Origin: a bacterium
Lineage (GTDB): Bacteria; Vulcanimicrobiota; Vulcanimicrobiia; Vulcanimicrobiales; Vulcanimicrobiaceae
DNA length: 48,518 nucleotides
Reading direction: 5' to 3'
Assembly: GCA_021790895.1 (NCBI GenBank)
Contig: JAJYFM010000007.1
Coordinates: 1 to 48,518, forward strand
In this document: one piece after another, positions 14,108-21,293 of the stretch
How the letters are laid out: each line of letters begins with the position of its first letter
Position numbering within the stretch: the first letter of the stretch is position 1
Notes under the pieces: model-generated
The model's database searches: none
What the model was told of the DNA's origin: nothing
The model's input: only the letters and a program-made list of their open reading frames with translations
Translations under genes and position numbers: made by a program

Positions 14108-15562
14108 TCACTCCGGTATCATCGCCCAACCGGGCTTCGCTTGTAGTTTCCACATAAAGGCTTCGTGGAGCATACGCTTGGTCCACGCACCGGAGAGGCC
14201 GACGTCGAGCTCGCAGAGGTCGAGGTCGCGCCCGTATTCGGGATATCGTTCGTAGTCCCGAGCGACCGGCATCATCACGATCGATGCCGCCGATCCGTTC
14301 CAAATCGAGTGTCCCATCGACGCGATACATGCCGCCGGCATCTCGCTCATGCTTTCGTGATGGATTGCGGGGTGCCCGGCGACCTGCTCGGCGATATTGA
14401 GCGCGACCGTGCGCCCCATAATACCCGAAGCCATGCCGGTACGCGGCGGCGTTGCGACGATCGTTGTTCCCGCCGCGGTTTTCAGGGTTTTGGAGAGCGG
14501 ATGCGGCGGTGCAAAAGCGATCCCCGCGGCATAGAGATTGTCGTAGAGCGGAGAGCGGTAGATCGAGGGCCAATCGGCGGCGCTATAGGCGTCGTACGCT
14601 TTTGCCGTATAGTCGGCGTCGACGCGCATGAAGCCGCTCGGAACGGTCATCTTGTCGGTGATCTCGCTTCCGTCCGCGGCGATATATTTCATCGGGATGC
14701 CCCGGAATTGCGGAATGAGCATCGCGAAATCGTACTCCAAGGTCGCGGGTTCGAAGCCGACGCGATCGTAGGCGATCCCGTCGTTTCCGACGCCGGTTAC
14801 TCCGGCAGCGAGAATCGGTGTGATCCCGCGTTCTTTGAAGAGCTCTTCGATGACGCTCGATCCGGTGACGACCTTGCCGCCGACGCGCGCCTCGATCCCG
14901 TCGATTCCGAAATCACCCGCGGCGGGTTCGTTCGAGAGCCAAATCAGATCGGCGCGGTCGCGAAGGCCGCGCCGACGTAGATCGGCGTCGACGTTCATGA
15001 TGTATTCGAATGCGGCGCCTTGGCAGGTTGCTCCGGGGTGACCGACGCCGATCACAAAACGGCGGCGGCTGCCTTTTTTTAGCTGCGCGACATTTTCGAG
15101 ATAGGCATCGCGTGCGCCGAGCGCATGTTCGACGGAGCAGACGCTCTGCGTGTTGCCTTCTTTCGGCCCAAGACCGGGCGTACCCTCAAAATTCAGGTAC
15201 GGCCCAGTAGCGTTGATGAGAAAATCGTAGGCGAGTCGATCGGCGCTTCCGTCCGCGTGACGCACCTCGACGAAACGTTCGTCGGGATGGATACTCTCCG
15301 CGCGACCGTCGATATATTCAAAGCCGAGCTTTTCATAGACGGGGGCGAGTGGGAACCACACTTTCTCGGGGGACATCGTCCCCGTTCCGACCCAGATGAG
15401 GCTGGGAAACCACGTGAAGCGATTGCGCGGCGCTACGACGGTGACATGCGCTTCGGAACGAACCAATCGCGAGAGATGAAGTGCGGCAGTGTGGCCGGCG
15501 AATCCGGCACCGAGAATAACGATTCTTGGCAGCCCGCTACTCGGGGTGCTCGATGCGTTCAT
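14108..15562 (-). CDS. sqr: Sulfide:quinone oxidoreductase
   Basis: A 484-residue flavoprotein of the SQR/NDH-2 family. SQR oxidises sulfide to sulfane sulfur at the membrane surface and passes electrons to quinone. Seen: FAD-binding VILGAGFAGHTAA at 15-27, a second dinucleotide region near INATGPYL, and three cysteines at the places used by Acidithiobacillus-type SQR: Cys142 (SVCSVEH), Cys180 (ATCQGAAFEY) and Cys412 (PAACIASMG), the last after the AGIAFAPPHP and PPRTG loops. NDH-2 lacks these cysteines, so I favour SQR. The C-terminus has aromatic and basic residues suited to membrane attachment. A GGGAGG ribosome-binding site lies 7 bases before the ATG at 15562. Its promoter contains a CsoR/CstR-like palindrome, fitting induction by reactive sulfur. 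Confidence 0.86.
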   Translation of the reverse strand: MNASSTPSSGLPRIVILGAGFAGHTAALHLSRLVRSEAHVTVVAPRNRFTWFPSLIWVGTGTMSPEKVWFPLAPVYEKLGFEYIDGRAESIHPDERFVEVRHADGSADRLAYDFLINATGPYLNFEGTPGLGPKEGNTQSVCSVEHALGARDAYLENVAQLKKGSRRRFVIGVGHPGATCQGAAFEYIMNVDADLRRRGLRDRADLIWLSNEPAAGDFGIDGIEARVGGKVVTGSSVIEELFKERGITPILAAGVTGVGNDGIAYDRVGFEPATLEYDFAMLIPQFRGIPMKYIAADGSEITDKMTVPSGFMRVDADYTAKAYDAYSAADWPSIYRSPLYDNLYAAGIAFAPPHPLSKTLKTAAGTTIVATPPRTGMASGIMGRTVALNIAEQVAGHPAIHHESMSEMPAACIASMGHSIWNGSAASIVMMPVARDYERYPEYGRDLDLCELDVGLSGAWTKRMLHEAFMWKLQAKPGWAMIPE

Positions 15563-15594
15563 GGGGATACCTCCCTGCCTAACGGCGTGTCGCT

Positions 15595-15624
15595 ATTATA
15601 CTCCTACCCCTATGGGTATATCAA
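15595..15624 (-). promoter_or_regulatory. SQR promoter with a CsoR/CstR-like operator in the spacer
   Basis: On the minus strand TTGATA (15624-15619) and a perfect TATAAT (15600-15595) are 18 bases apart. The spacer holds the inverted repeat TACCC-ATAG-GGGTA (15618-15605). CsoR-family repressors, including the persulfide sensor CstR that controls sqr in staphylococci, bind TACCC/GGGTA-type palindromes at such places. No csoR-like gene lies in the window, so the regulator would act in trans. Predicted start is near 15588, leaving a short leader with a GGGAGG site. Confidence 0.62.
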
Positions 15625-15800
15625 GACGAGCGAGCGATCTCTCCGGATGGGACTCGACCCCACCGAGGCCGAGTTTTCGGCAAAAGAGGGGTTGCCTCCC
15701 GGCAGGCGCTTCTTGGAGCCGGGGGCTATACTGAGAGGTGAAAGGGGCCGTTCCGCGGCTCCTCATGAGTCTCCCGAATCGTCAAAGAATGAGGGCAGCG

Positions 15801-16280
15801 ATGCGCATCAAGTACGAGGTCTCCGCAGGTGGGGTTCTCCTTCGTCGTCGAGACGCGGGCTTTGATGCGATGCTCATCGGTCGCGGTTCACCGCGCGTCT
15901 GGACGCTGCCGAAAGGACATGTCGAACACCGCGAATCGAACGAACAGGCGGCGATTCGCGAAGTGCGCGAAGAGACCGGTTGCTGGGGTGAGATTCTCGG
16001 GCGGCTCAACGAAATTTCGTACTGGTTCTATGTCGGCAAAGCCAAACACAAAAAGAGCGTCACGTTTTTTTCCATGCGCTATCTTTCCGGCGACCCGCAG
16101 AATCACGACCATGAGGTCGATGAAGCGCGTTGGTTCGATGCCGCCGCGGCGCGGAAGATGCTCAAGTATGTCAACGAAAAACGTTTGATCGATCTCGCAC
16201 TGGAATCGGCGCTGCAGCACATCGGCAGCTTCGAACTCGAACCGGCGCTCGCGTCGGCAATGGAGCAGCGTAGCTCTTGA
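15801..16280 (+). CDS. Nudix hydrolase
   Basis: A 159-residue Nudix enzyme that would cleave a nucleoside diphosphate linked to another group. The Nudix box is complete: GHVEHRE followed by seven residues and REVREETG (about 40-61 from this start), with the metal-binding Glu pair. The opening YEVSAGGVLLRR and PKGHVE resemble diadenosine polyphosphate and RNA pyrophosphohydrolases as well as mutT-like sanitation enzymes; the substrate is open. I chose ATG 15801, since GAGGG lies 5 bases ahead; another in-frame ATG at 15789 is possible. A TATACT at 15727-15732 might be a -10 box, but no -35 fits. It overlaps scpA by TTGA, so it is the first gene of a run leading through to DNA repair genes. Confidence 0.86.
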   Translation: MRIKYEVSAGGVLLRRRDAGFDAMLIGRGSPRVWTLPKGHVEHRESNEQAAIREVREETGCWGEILGRLNEISYWFYVGKAKHKKSVTFFSMRYLSGDPQNHDHEVDEARWFDAAAARKMLKYVNEKRLIDLALESALQHIGSFELEPALASAMEQRSS

Positions 16281-17038
16281 GCCAGAGCCCGCTCGCAGAG
16301 CGTTCCGACCCATGCCTCGTGCGGCTCGACGTCTTCGACGGGCCGCTTGATTTGTTGCTCGGACTGATTAAAGAACAGCAACTCGATATCGCCACCGTAT
16401 CGCTTTCCAGCGTCGCCGAACAGTACCTGGCGTACGTTCGCGTGATGGAATCACTCGATGTCGAGGTTGCAGCCGAGTACCTTGTCATTGCCGCGACGCT
16501 CGTGTTTTTAAAATCGCGCTCGCTGCTCCCGGCGATCCCGATCGAACTCGCAGAGGTAGGTGAAGAGTCGCCTGAAGAGGTTGAAGAACGGCTGCGTCGC
16601 CGTTTGATCGCCTACTCGAAGTACCGCGAGCTCGGAGATGCCTTGCGTCTGCGGCAGGGCGAAGCAAGCGCGGTTTTTTATCGCGAAGGCGGCGATGCAA
16701 CCGGAGATTTCGAACAACGCTATCGCATCGATGCCGACCGCCTCGCGCGCGCATTTCTCGCGATGCTGCAAAACGCACGGCCGGAGAAACGCACGATCGC
16801 GCGCGAGAGAATATCGCTCCTGGCGCAGATGGACTACATCGTGCGAAGCCTGCGCGAACGTGGCGACACGACGTTCTCCGCTCTCTGCAATGAGCTCGGC
16901 ATGACGCGCGAAATCGTCATCGCCACCTTTCTCGCCGTCCTCGAACTGTTGCGTCGCAATCGAATTCGAATCGAACAACCATCCGCCTTCGAAGATATCA
17001 CCATCGCCCTCCATCACGGACAAACGACACCTGCATGA
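16277..17038 (+). CDS. scpA: Segregation and condensation protein A
   Basis: A 253-residue kleisin subunit of the bacterial SMC condensin, which bridges the two SMC heads and binds ScpB. The N-terminal LDVFDGPLDLLLGLIKEQQLDI motif (about 14-35) is the family signature, followed by the helical VAAEYLVIAATLVFLKSRSLLP segment and a C-terminal winged-helix (about 180-245). It starts with TTG at 16277 inside the Nudix stop codon and overlaps scpB (ATGA). smc itself is not in the window. The pairing with scpB fixes the function. Confidence 0.95.
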   Translation: MSQSPLAERSDPCLVRLDVFDGPLDLLLGLIKEQQLDIATVSLSSVAEQYLAYVRVMESLDVEVAAEYLVIAATLVFLKSRSLLPAIPIELAEVGEESPEEVEERLRRRLIAYSKYRELGDALRLRQGEASAVFYREGGDATGDFEQRYRIDADRLARAFLAMLQNARPEKRTIARERISLLAQMDYIVRSLRERGDTTFSALCNELGMTREIVIATFLAVLELLRRNRIRIEQPSAFEDITIALHHGQTTPA

Positions 17039-17709
17039 GTACCGATACCGTTATAGCCGAGGCACTTGCCGAGGCCGCCAGCGAACGCGAAGAGTTAAGC
17101 ACCGTTGCCGAACGAATCGAACCGTTGGTCGAAGCGCTGCTCTTCGTCGCAGGCGAAGCGCTCGATCAACGCCGCATCGCAAAAATCGTCAACGCCGATG
17201 AAAAAGCCGTCGATATCGCTCTGGTGAAGATCGCCGACCGTTACGAAGGGCGCGGTATCGTTCTGCGCAACATCGCCGGAGGTTTCCGCTTCGGCACGGC
17301 GCCCTTTGCGCGTGAGGTCGTTGAGAAGTATTTGCTTCCTCCGAAGACGACGCTTTCGTCCCCTGCGCTCGAAACGTTGGCCATCGTCGCGCAGATGCAA
17401 CCGGTGACGAAGGGTGAAATCGAATCGATTCGCGGCGTGAATTCCGATAGCGTCGTTAATACGTTGCTCGACCGCTCGTTGATCTGCGAAGCGGGACGAA
17501 AAGAAGTTGTCGGCCGACCGATGCAATATAAAACGACGCCGCTCTTCCTTGAGTCGTTCGGATTGAACTCGTTGGAGGATCTACCGGATTTAGAGGTGGA
17601 GATCGAACGACCGCGCGAACTTGCGCTGCCGCTCATCGCCGGAGATGCCGAGCCCACGTTAGAGCAAAGCGCCGCCGAATCCGTGGAGGAGAGCGAAGCG
17701 GAGCAATGA
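17035..17709 (+). CDS. scpB: Segregation and condensation protein B
   Basis: A 224-residue ScpB made of two winged-helix domains. EPLVEALLFVAGEALDQRRI near 29-48 opens the first, and the second holds LSSPALETLAIVAQMQPVTKGEIESIRGVNSD, the most conserved part of the family. The tail from about 185 is acidic and probably disordered. ScpB dimers bind ScpA and regulate SMC ATPase and loading at origins. The gene overlaps scpA before it and the methyltransferase after it, each by ATGA. Confidence 0.95.
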   Translation: MSTDTVIAEALAEAASEREELSTVAERIEPLVEALLFVAGEALDQRRIAKIVNADEKAVDIALVKIADRYEGRGIVLRNIAGGFRFGTAPFAREVVEKYLLPPKTTLSSPALETLAIVAQMQPVTKGEIESIRGVNSDSVVNTLLDRSLICEAGRKEVVGRPMQYKTTPLFLESFGLNSLEDLPDLEVEIERPRELALPLIAGDAEPTLEQSAAESVEESEAEQ

Positions 17710-18431
17710 CGGTCGAGAACGAGGCTCTCGCGCGGCCCTTATCCTATTCAACCTCGCTCTACGATGCGTTGGTCGAATTCGGTCTCGCGATTCGCGGCAA
17801 GATTCTCGATGCCGGCTGCGGTGAGGGCGACGCGAGCGCGCCGCTCATCGACAACGGCGCCGCAGTAACCGGAATCGATACGCAAGCCGAGGTGCTCGAC
17901 CGTGCGCGCCAGTTGCATCCCACGGCAACGTGGCGTCTCGGCGACGTCATCGCATTGCCGGTTGAGGCAGCGAGCTTCGACGCTTATCTTTGCGGTCAAG
18001 GCTTCCACCTTTTCGATCGCACGAAAGCGCTCGCCGAGGCCTTTCGCGTCCTCAAGCCGGGTGGGAGCATTGCGATTTGGTGGAAGCACGCGTTGTCGGG
18101 CTCGCCGGTGCGCCCGCTCTGCGATGAAGCGGCGCGGGAGATCGATATTCATCCGCTTGCGGGGACGCTCGTCGGTGGATTTCGCGAATTCTATGCATCT
18201 CCGTTCGTTGACCAGACGTTGCGCGTGCTCCAATGGCGACTCGTAACGACGCGCGCCGCCTTTGTCGCCGAAGAACGTGCTCGCCTGGAGCATGCCGGCG
18301 TCGCTGAAGAGCAGGTTCGTCGCTACGTCGCGACGTTGGAACGTCTATTCAAGGAGCAGTTCGGCCCCGATATCGGCAGCTTTCAGCACGCCTACATGCA
18401 ATATCTCTATCTCGCGCGCAAAAAGAAATAG
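17706..18431 (+). CDS. Class I SAM-dependent methyltransferase
   Basis: A 241-residue methyltransferase of the Methyltransf_11 kind. Motif I is ILDAGCGEGDAS (about 33-44), the acidic ribose contact is in VTGIDTQ, motif II is LPVEAASFDAYLCGQGFHLF and motif III is VLKPGGSIAIWW. The C-terminal third is helical and may bind the substrate. Proteins of this form methylate small molecules, quinone precursors or tRNA, and I cannot narrow it down. It overlaps scpB (ATGA) and is one base from the endonuclease IV start, so it belongs to the same operon of chromosome and repair genes. Confidence 0.83.
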   Translation: MTVENEALARPLSYSTSLYDALVEFGLAIRGKILDAGCGEGDASAPLIDNGAAVTGIDTQAEVLDRARQLHPTATWRLGDVIALPVEAASFDAYLCGQGFHLFDRTKALAEAFRVLKPGGSIAIWWKHALSGSPVRPLCDEAAREIDIHPLAGTLVGGFREFYASPFVDQTLRVLQWRLVTTRAAFVAEERARLEHAGVAEEQVRRYVATLERLFKEQFGPDIGSFQHAYMQYLYLARKKK

Positions 18432-18432
18432 C

Positions 18433-19275
18433 ATGCGATTCGGTCTGCACATGCGACTTGCCGACGGATATGAAGCTGCCGTCAACCGCTCCGTTGCGCT
18501 GGGCTGCACGACGATGCAGGTATTTACGAGCAATCCCCGCGCCTACCGACAGGCCACTCCGAAGATCGAAGCGCTCGCAACCTTTGCGGCGCTGCGGGCG
18601 CGCGGCAACCTCGACCCCGCGGTAACGCACACGCCCTACCTCATCAATCTCGCAAGCGAAGACCCGAGAATTTTTAGCGGTTCGTTAAATCTCCTCAAGC
18701 ACGATCTGCATGTCGCCGCGCTGGCGGGCATTGCGTTGGTCAATACCCACCTCGGCTCGTATGGGAAGCGCGATCGCGAGGCGGGATTTGCCGGAATCGT
18801 TGCAGCGCTCAAAGAGGCGCTTTCCGAAATTCCACCTTCGGTGACTCTGGTGCTCGAAAATTCTGCGGGCGCCGGTGCGCTTGCCGGGGGAACGCTCGAC
18901 GAACTCGGCGCGTTCTTGCGCGCGGTCGATCACCCGCAGTTGGGTATTTGCATCGATACCGCACATGCGTGGGCGGCCGGATATAAAATAGATACGAAGG
19001 ATGATGTTGCGCGCTTCGTCGAGACAATCGATCGGACGATCGGTTTCGACCGGCTGCGCATGTTTCATCTCAACGACACGCAGATTCCGCTGGGAGGTAA
19101 TCGCGACCGCCATTGGCACATCGGCGAGGGCGCAATCGGCGAGAGCGGATTTCGAGCGCTTTTCGGCGTCGCCGAGTTGCGAGAGAAGATTGCCATTCTC
19201 GAAACACCGGGCGAAGATGCCGACGATGCCCGCAACATGGCGACGATCCTGCGCTTGTACGGAGAGGCCGCCTAA
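18433..19275 (+). CDS. nfo: Endonuclease IV (AP endonuclease)
   Basis: A 280-residue TIM-barrel apurinic/apyrimidinic endonuclease that nicks 5' of abasic sites and removes 3' blocks in base-excision repair. The metal ligands are all recognisable: His in VTHTPYL, His in NTHLGSYG, Glu in LENSAG, Asp and His in CIDTAHAW, His and Asp in MFHLNDT, the D-x-H pair in NRDRHWHIG and Glu in LETPG. The start ATG at 18433 follows the methyltransferase stop by one base; a longer open frame upstream overlaps that gene and is not needed. Next downstream is DNA polymerase IV. Confidence 0.94.
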   Translation: MRFGLHMRLADGYEAAVNRSVALGCTTMQVFTSNPRAYRQATPKIEALATFAALRARGNLDPAVTHTPYLINLASEDPRIFSGSLNLLKHDLHVAALAGIALVNTHLGSYGKRDREAGFAGIVAALKEALSEIPPSVTLVLENSAGAGALAGGTLDELGAFLRAVDHPQLGICIDTAHAWAAGYKIDTKDDVARFVETIDRTIGFDRLRMFHLNDTQIPLGGNRDRHWHIGEGAIGESGFRALFGVAELREKIAILETPGEDADDARNMATILRLYGEAA

Positions 19276-19281
19276 GGCCCC

Positions 19282-20331
19282 GTGCCGATCGCGCATCTCG
19301 ACGTCGATGCCTTCTACGCAAGCGTCGCCGTCCGGGATCGCCCGGAATTGCGCGGGCGCCCACTCGTCGTTGCCGGCGCGCATCGACGCTCGGTGGTGCT
19401 GACGGCCTCGTATGAGGCGCGACCCTTCGGTATTCGCTCGGCGATGCCGCTCCACCAAGCACTCGAACGTTGCGCCGAACTCGTCGTCGTACCGCCGACG
19501 ATGGAGCGCTATCGCGCCGAATCAAAAGAGATCTTCGCGATCCTTCGTTCCCGCGGCCACGTTCTCGAGCCGCTTTCGCACGATGAGGCCTTTCTCGATC
19601 TTGGTGATATCCCGTTCGAGGATGCGAAACGGCTCGTAGCACAATTTCGCACCGAGGTCGTCCGCGAACGCGGGCTGACGATGAGCGCGGGGCTTGCAAG
19701 CGGGAAAATGATCGCAAAGATCGCTTCGGATCTCGCGAAACCCGACGGCCTTCTCGCCGTCGAACCCGGCGAGGAACGAACCTTCCTTGCGCCGCTCTCG
19801 GTCGGTCGGCTTTGGGGCGTTGGGCCAAAGACACAGGCGCGCTTAAACGAGCGCGGCATCCTCACGATCGCCGATATTCTCACCCTCGAGGAATCGACGC
19901 TGATCGAACTCTTCGGCTCGTCGTGGGAGCGCATGCGCGACTTTGCGATGGGCATAGACCGGCGGAGCGTCAGCGACGCGAGCGAAACGAAATCGATCTC
20001 CACCGAGGAGACCTTCGAGTACGACGTCAGCGACGGAAGTCGATTGCGTGACCTTCTGTTGCTTCAGGCGCGCGAACTCGCCGAAGACCTTCAGCGAGAG
20101 CATTTGTGGGCGCGCACCGTCGGTATCAAAGTAAAGTTCGCCGATTTTTCGCTACGCGTGCGCCAGACGAGCCTTCGTGAGCCGACGCAGTCCGCGAAAG
20201 CGATTTTTCACGCCGCGCGAAGTTGTCTGGAGCGCGCGCGAATCGAAGGAGCACCGATACGTCTGCTGGGAACGCGCGTCGCGGCCCTGGGCGAGAGCCC
20301 GTCGATGCAACTTTCGCTCTGGAATCGCTAA
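19282..20331 (+). CDS. dinB: DNA polymerase IV (Y family)
   Basis: A 349-residue translesion polymerase. Asp7 and Asp9 in HLDVDAFY, and Asp101-Glu102 in SHDEAFLD, are the catalytic acids; Tyr12 is the steric gate that excludes ribonucleotides. TMSAGLASGKMIAKIAS and the LWGVGPKT helix-hairpin-helix mark the thumb and palm. The little-finger domain ends in QLSLW (344-348), a good beta-clamp-binding motif. The start is GTG at 19282, six bases after nfo. It is the end of the plus-strand repair run and overlaps the convergent GNAT gene by four bases. I see no LexA-type box, and it would be expressed with scpAB and nfo. Confidence 0.94.
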   Translation: MPIAHLDVDAFYASVAVRDRPELRGRPLVVAGAHRRSVVLTASYEARPFGIRSAMPLHQALERCAELVVVPPTMERYRAESKEIFAILRSRGHVLEPLSHDEAFLDLGDIPFEDAKRLVAQFRTEVVRERGLTMSAGLASGKMIAKIASDLAKPDGLLAVEPGEERTFLAPLSVGRLWGVGPKTQARLNERGILTIADILTLEESTLIELFGSSWERMRDFAMGIDRRSVSDASETKSISTEETFEYDVSDGSRLRDLLLLQARELAEDLQREHLWARTVGIKVKFADFSLRVRQTSLREPTQSAKAIFHAARSCLERARIEGAPIRLLGTRVAALGESPSMQLSLWNR

Positions 20332-21293
20332 ATGTGGTCGGTGCTCCAGACCGCGTCGCCGCTGCCTGCGCCGCTCGCCGAGCGTACCCACGCGTGCGCC
20401 GCTCGCGTAAGCGGCGCGACCATGAAAATCGCATCTTTTCGGCGACGAATAGTTCCGCGCGGAAGCATCCGTCGGATCGGTTCGGGAGGGAGCCAGCCGA
20501 CGATTCGGCGCAAGTCGCCCGCCGCCGAGCGCAAGAACGGAGCGATGAGATCGCGCTCGCGTTCGTCACGAATGCCGATCTCGTCGACGATGAATGAATC
20601 GTGCGCCGCGCTGCGGACTCCCGTCACGAAAGCGTCGACACGGCTGCCTTCGCGAAGGACGAACGTGAGCGCATCGTCACCGGGATGCTCCGATCCGTGT
20701 CGCGTCCGCAGGTAGATCCACTCCCAATAAAGCGGCGTCCGTTTGAGACTCCACGGACGCGAGCGTTCGTGCCGCGAAAATAACCGGCGAATTGCGGCAC
20801 GATCCTCCGGAGTCGCCTGTTTGATGCTCATTCGGGCGTGCGGTAGGTCATCCGAGCGAAACGAAAAGACGCGCGATGGAAACGCGACGAAGCCCAATGC
20901 TTCGTAAAAGGCCGGCGCAATATCGCTGAAGAGATAGAGCGCATCGCTCCCCACCGCATGCTCTCTGTCCATGAGCGCTGCCAGCATCGCGCTTGCGTAT
21001 CCACGACCCCGTAATTCATCGGGAGTAAAGACCGCACCGATTCCGATCGCCTTCAACGTTCGGTCGCCGAGGCGGATCTCTCGCTCGTAGCACTTGCAAC
21101 TTGCACAGAGGAGCGCGCCGTCGTAGAGGCCGATTGTCGAATAGTGGGTTCGTCCATAGCCGCTTCGAGCTAATTCGAGCGTCTGTCGCGTGTAGCTCTC
21201 GAAGTCGCGACCGGCGGCCCATAACGGGGCCGTCAAGGGAAGCACGATGCGCGCATAACTCTCCGCGTCGATCGATCGGAGTGCGAGCGTCAA
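20328..21293 (-). CDS. GNAT-family N-acetyltransferase
   Basis: A 321-residue acetyltransferase. The N-terminal GNAT domain has the acetyl-CoA loop: IGAVFTPDELRGRGYASAM near 86-104 contains the R-G-x-G-Y/A pattern, followed by LYLFSDIAPAFYEALGF. The C-terminal half (about 150-300) is a second, weaker GNAT-like or sterol-carrier-like domain, giving an overall shape seen in Eis and fungal LYC1 acetyltransferases. The substrate is unknown. Its start overlaps the stop of the helicase gene (ATGA), making it the third gene of a nuclease-helicase-GNAT operon. Confidence 0.78.
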   Translation of the reverse strand: MTLALRSIDAESYARIVLPLTAPLWAAGRDFESYTRQTLELARSGYGRTHYSTIGLYDGALLCASCKCYEREIRLGDRTLKAIGIGAVFTPDELRGRGYASAMLAALMDREHAVGSDALYLFSDIAPAFYEALGFVAFPSRVFSFRSDDLPHARMSIKQATPEDRAAIRRLFSRHERSRPWSLKRTPLYWEWIYLRTRHGSEHPGDDALTFVLREGSRVDAFVTGVRSAAHDSFIVDEIGIRDERERDLIAPFLRSAAGDLRRIVGWLPPEPIRRMLPRGTIRRRKDAIFMVAPLTRAAHAWVRSASGAGSGDAVWSTDHI

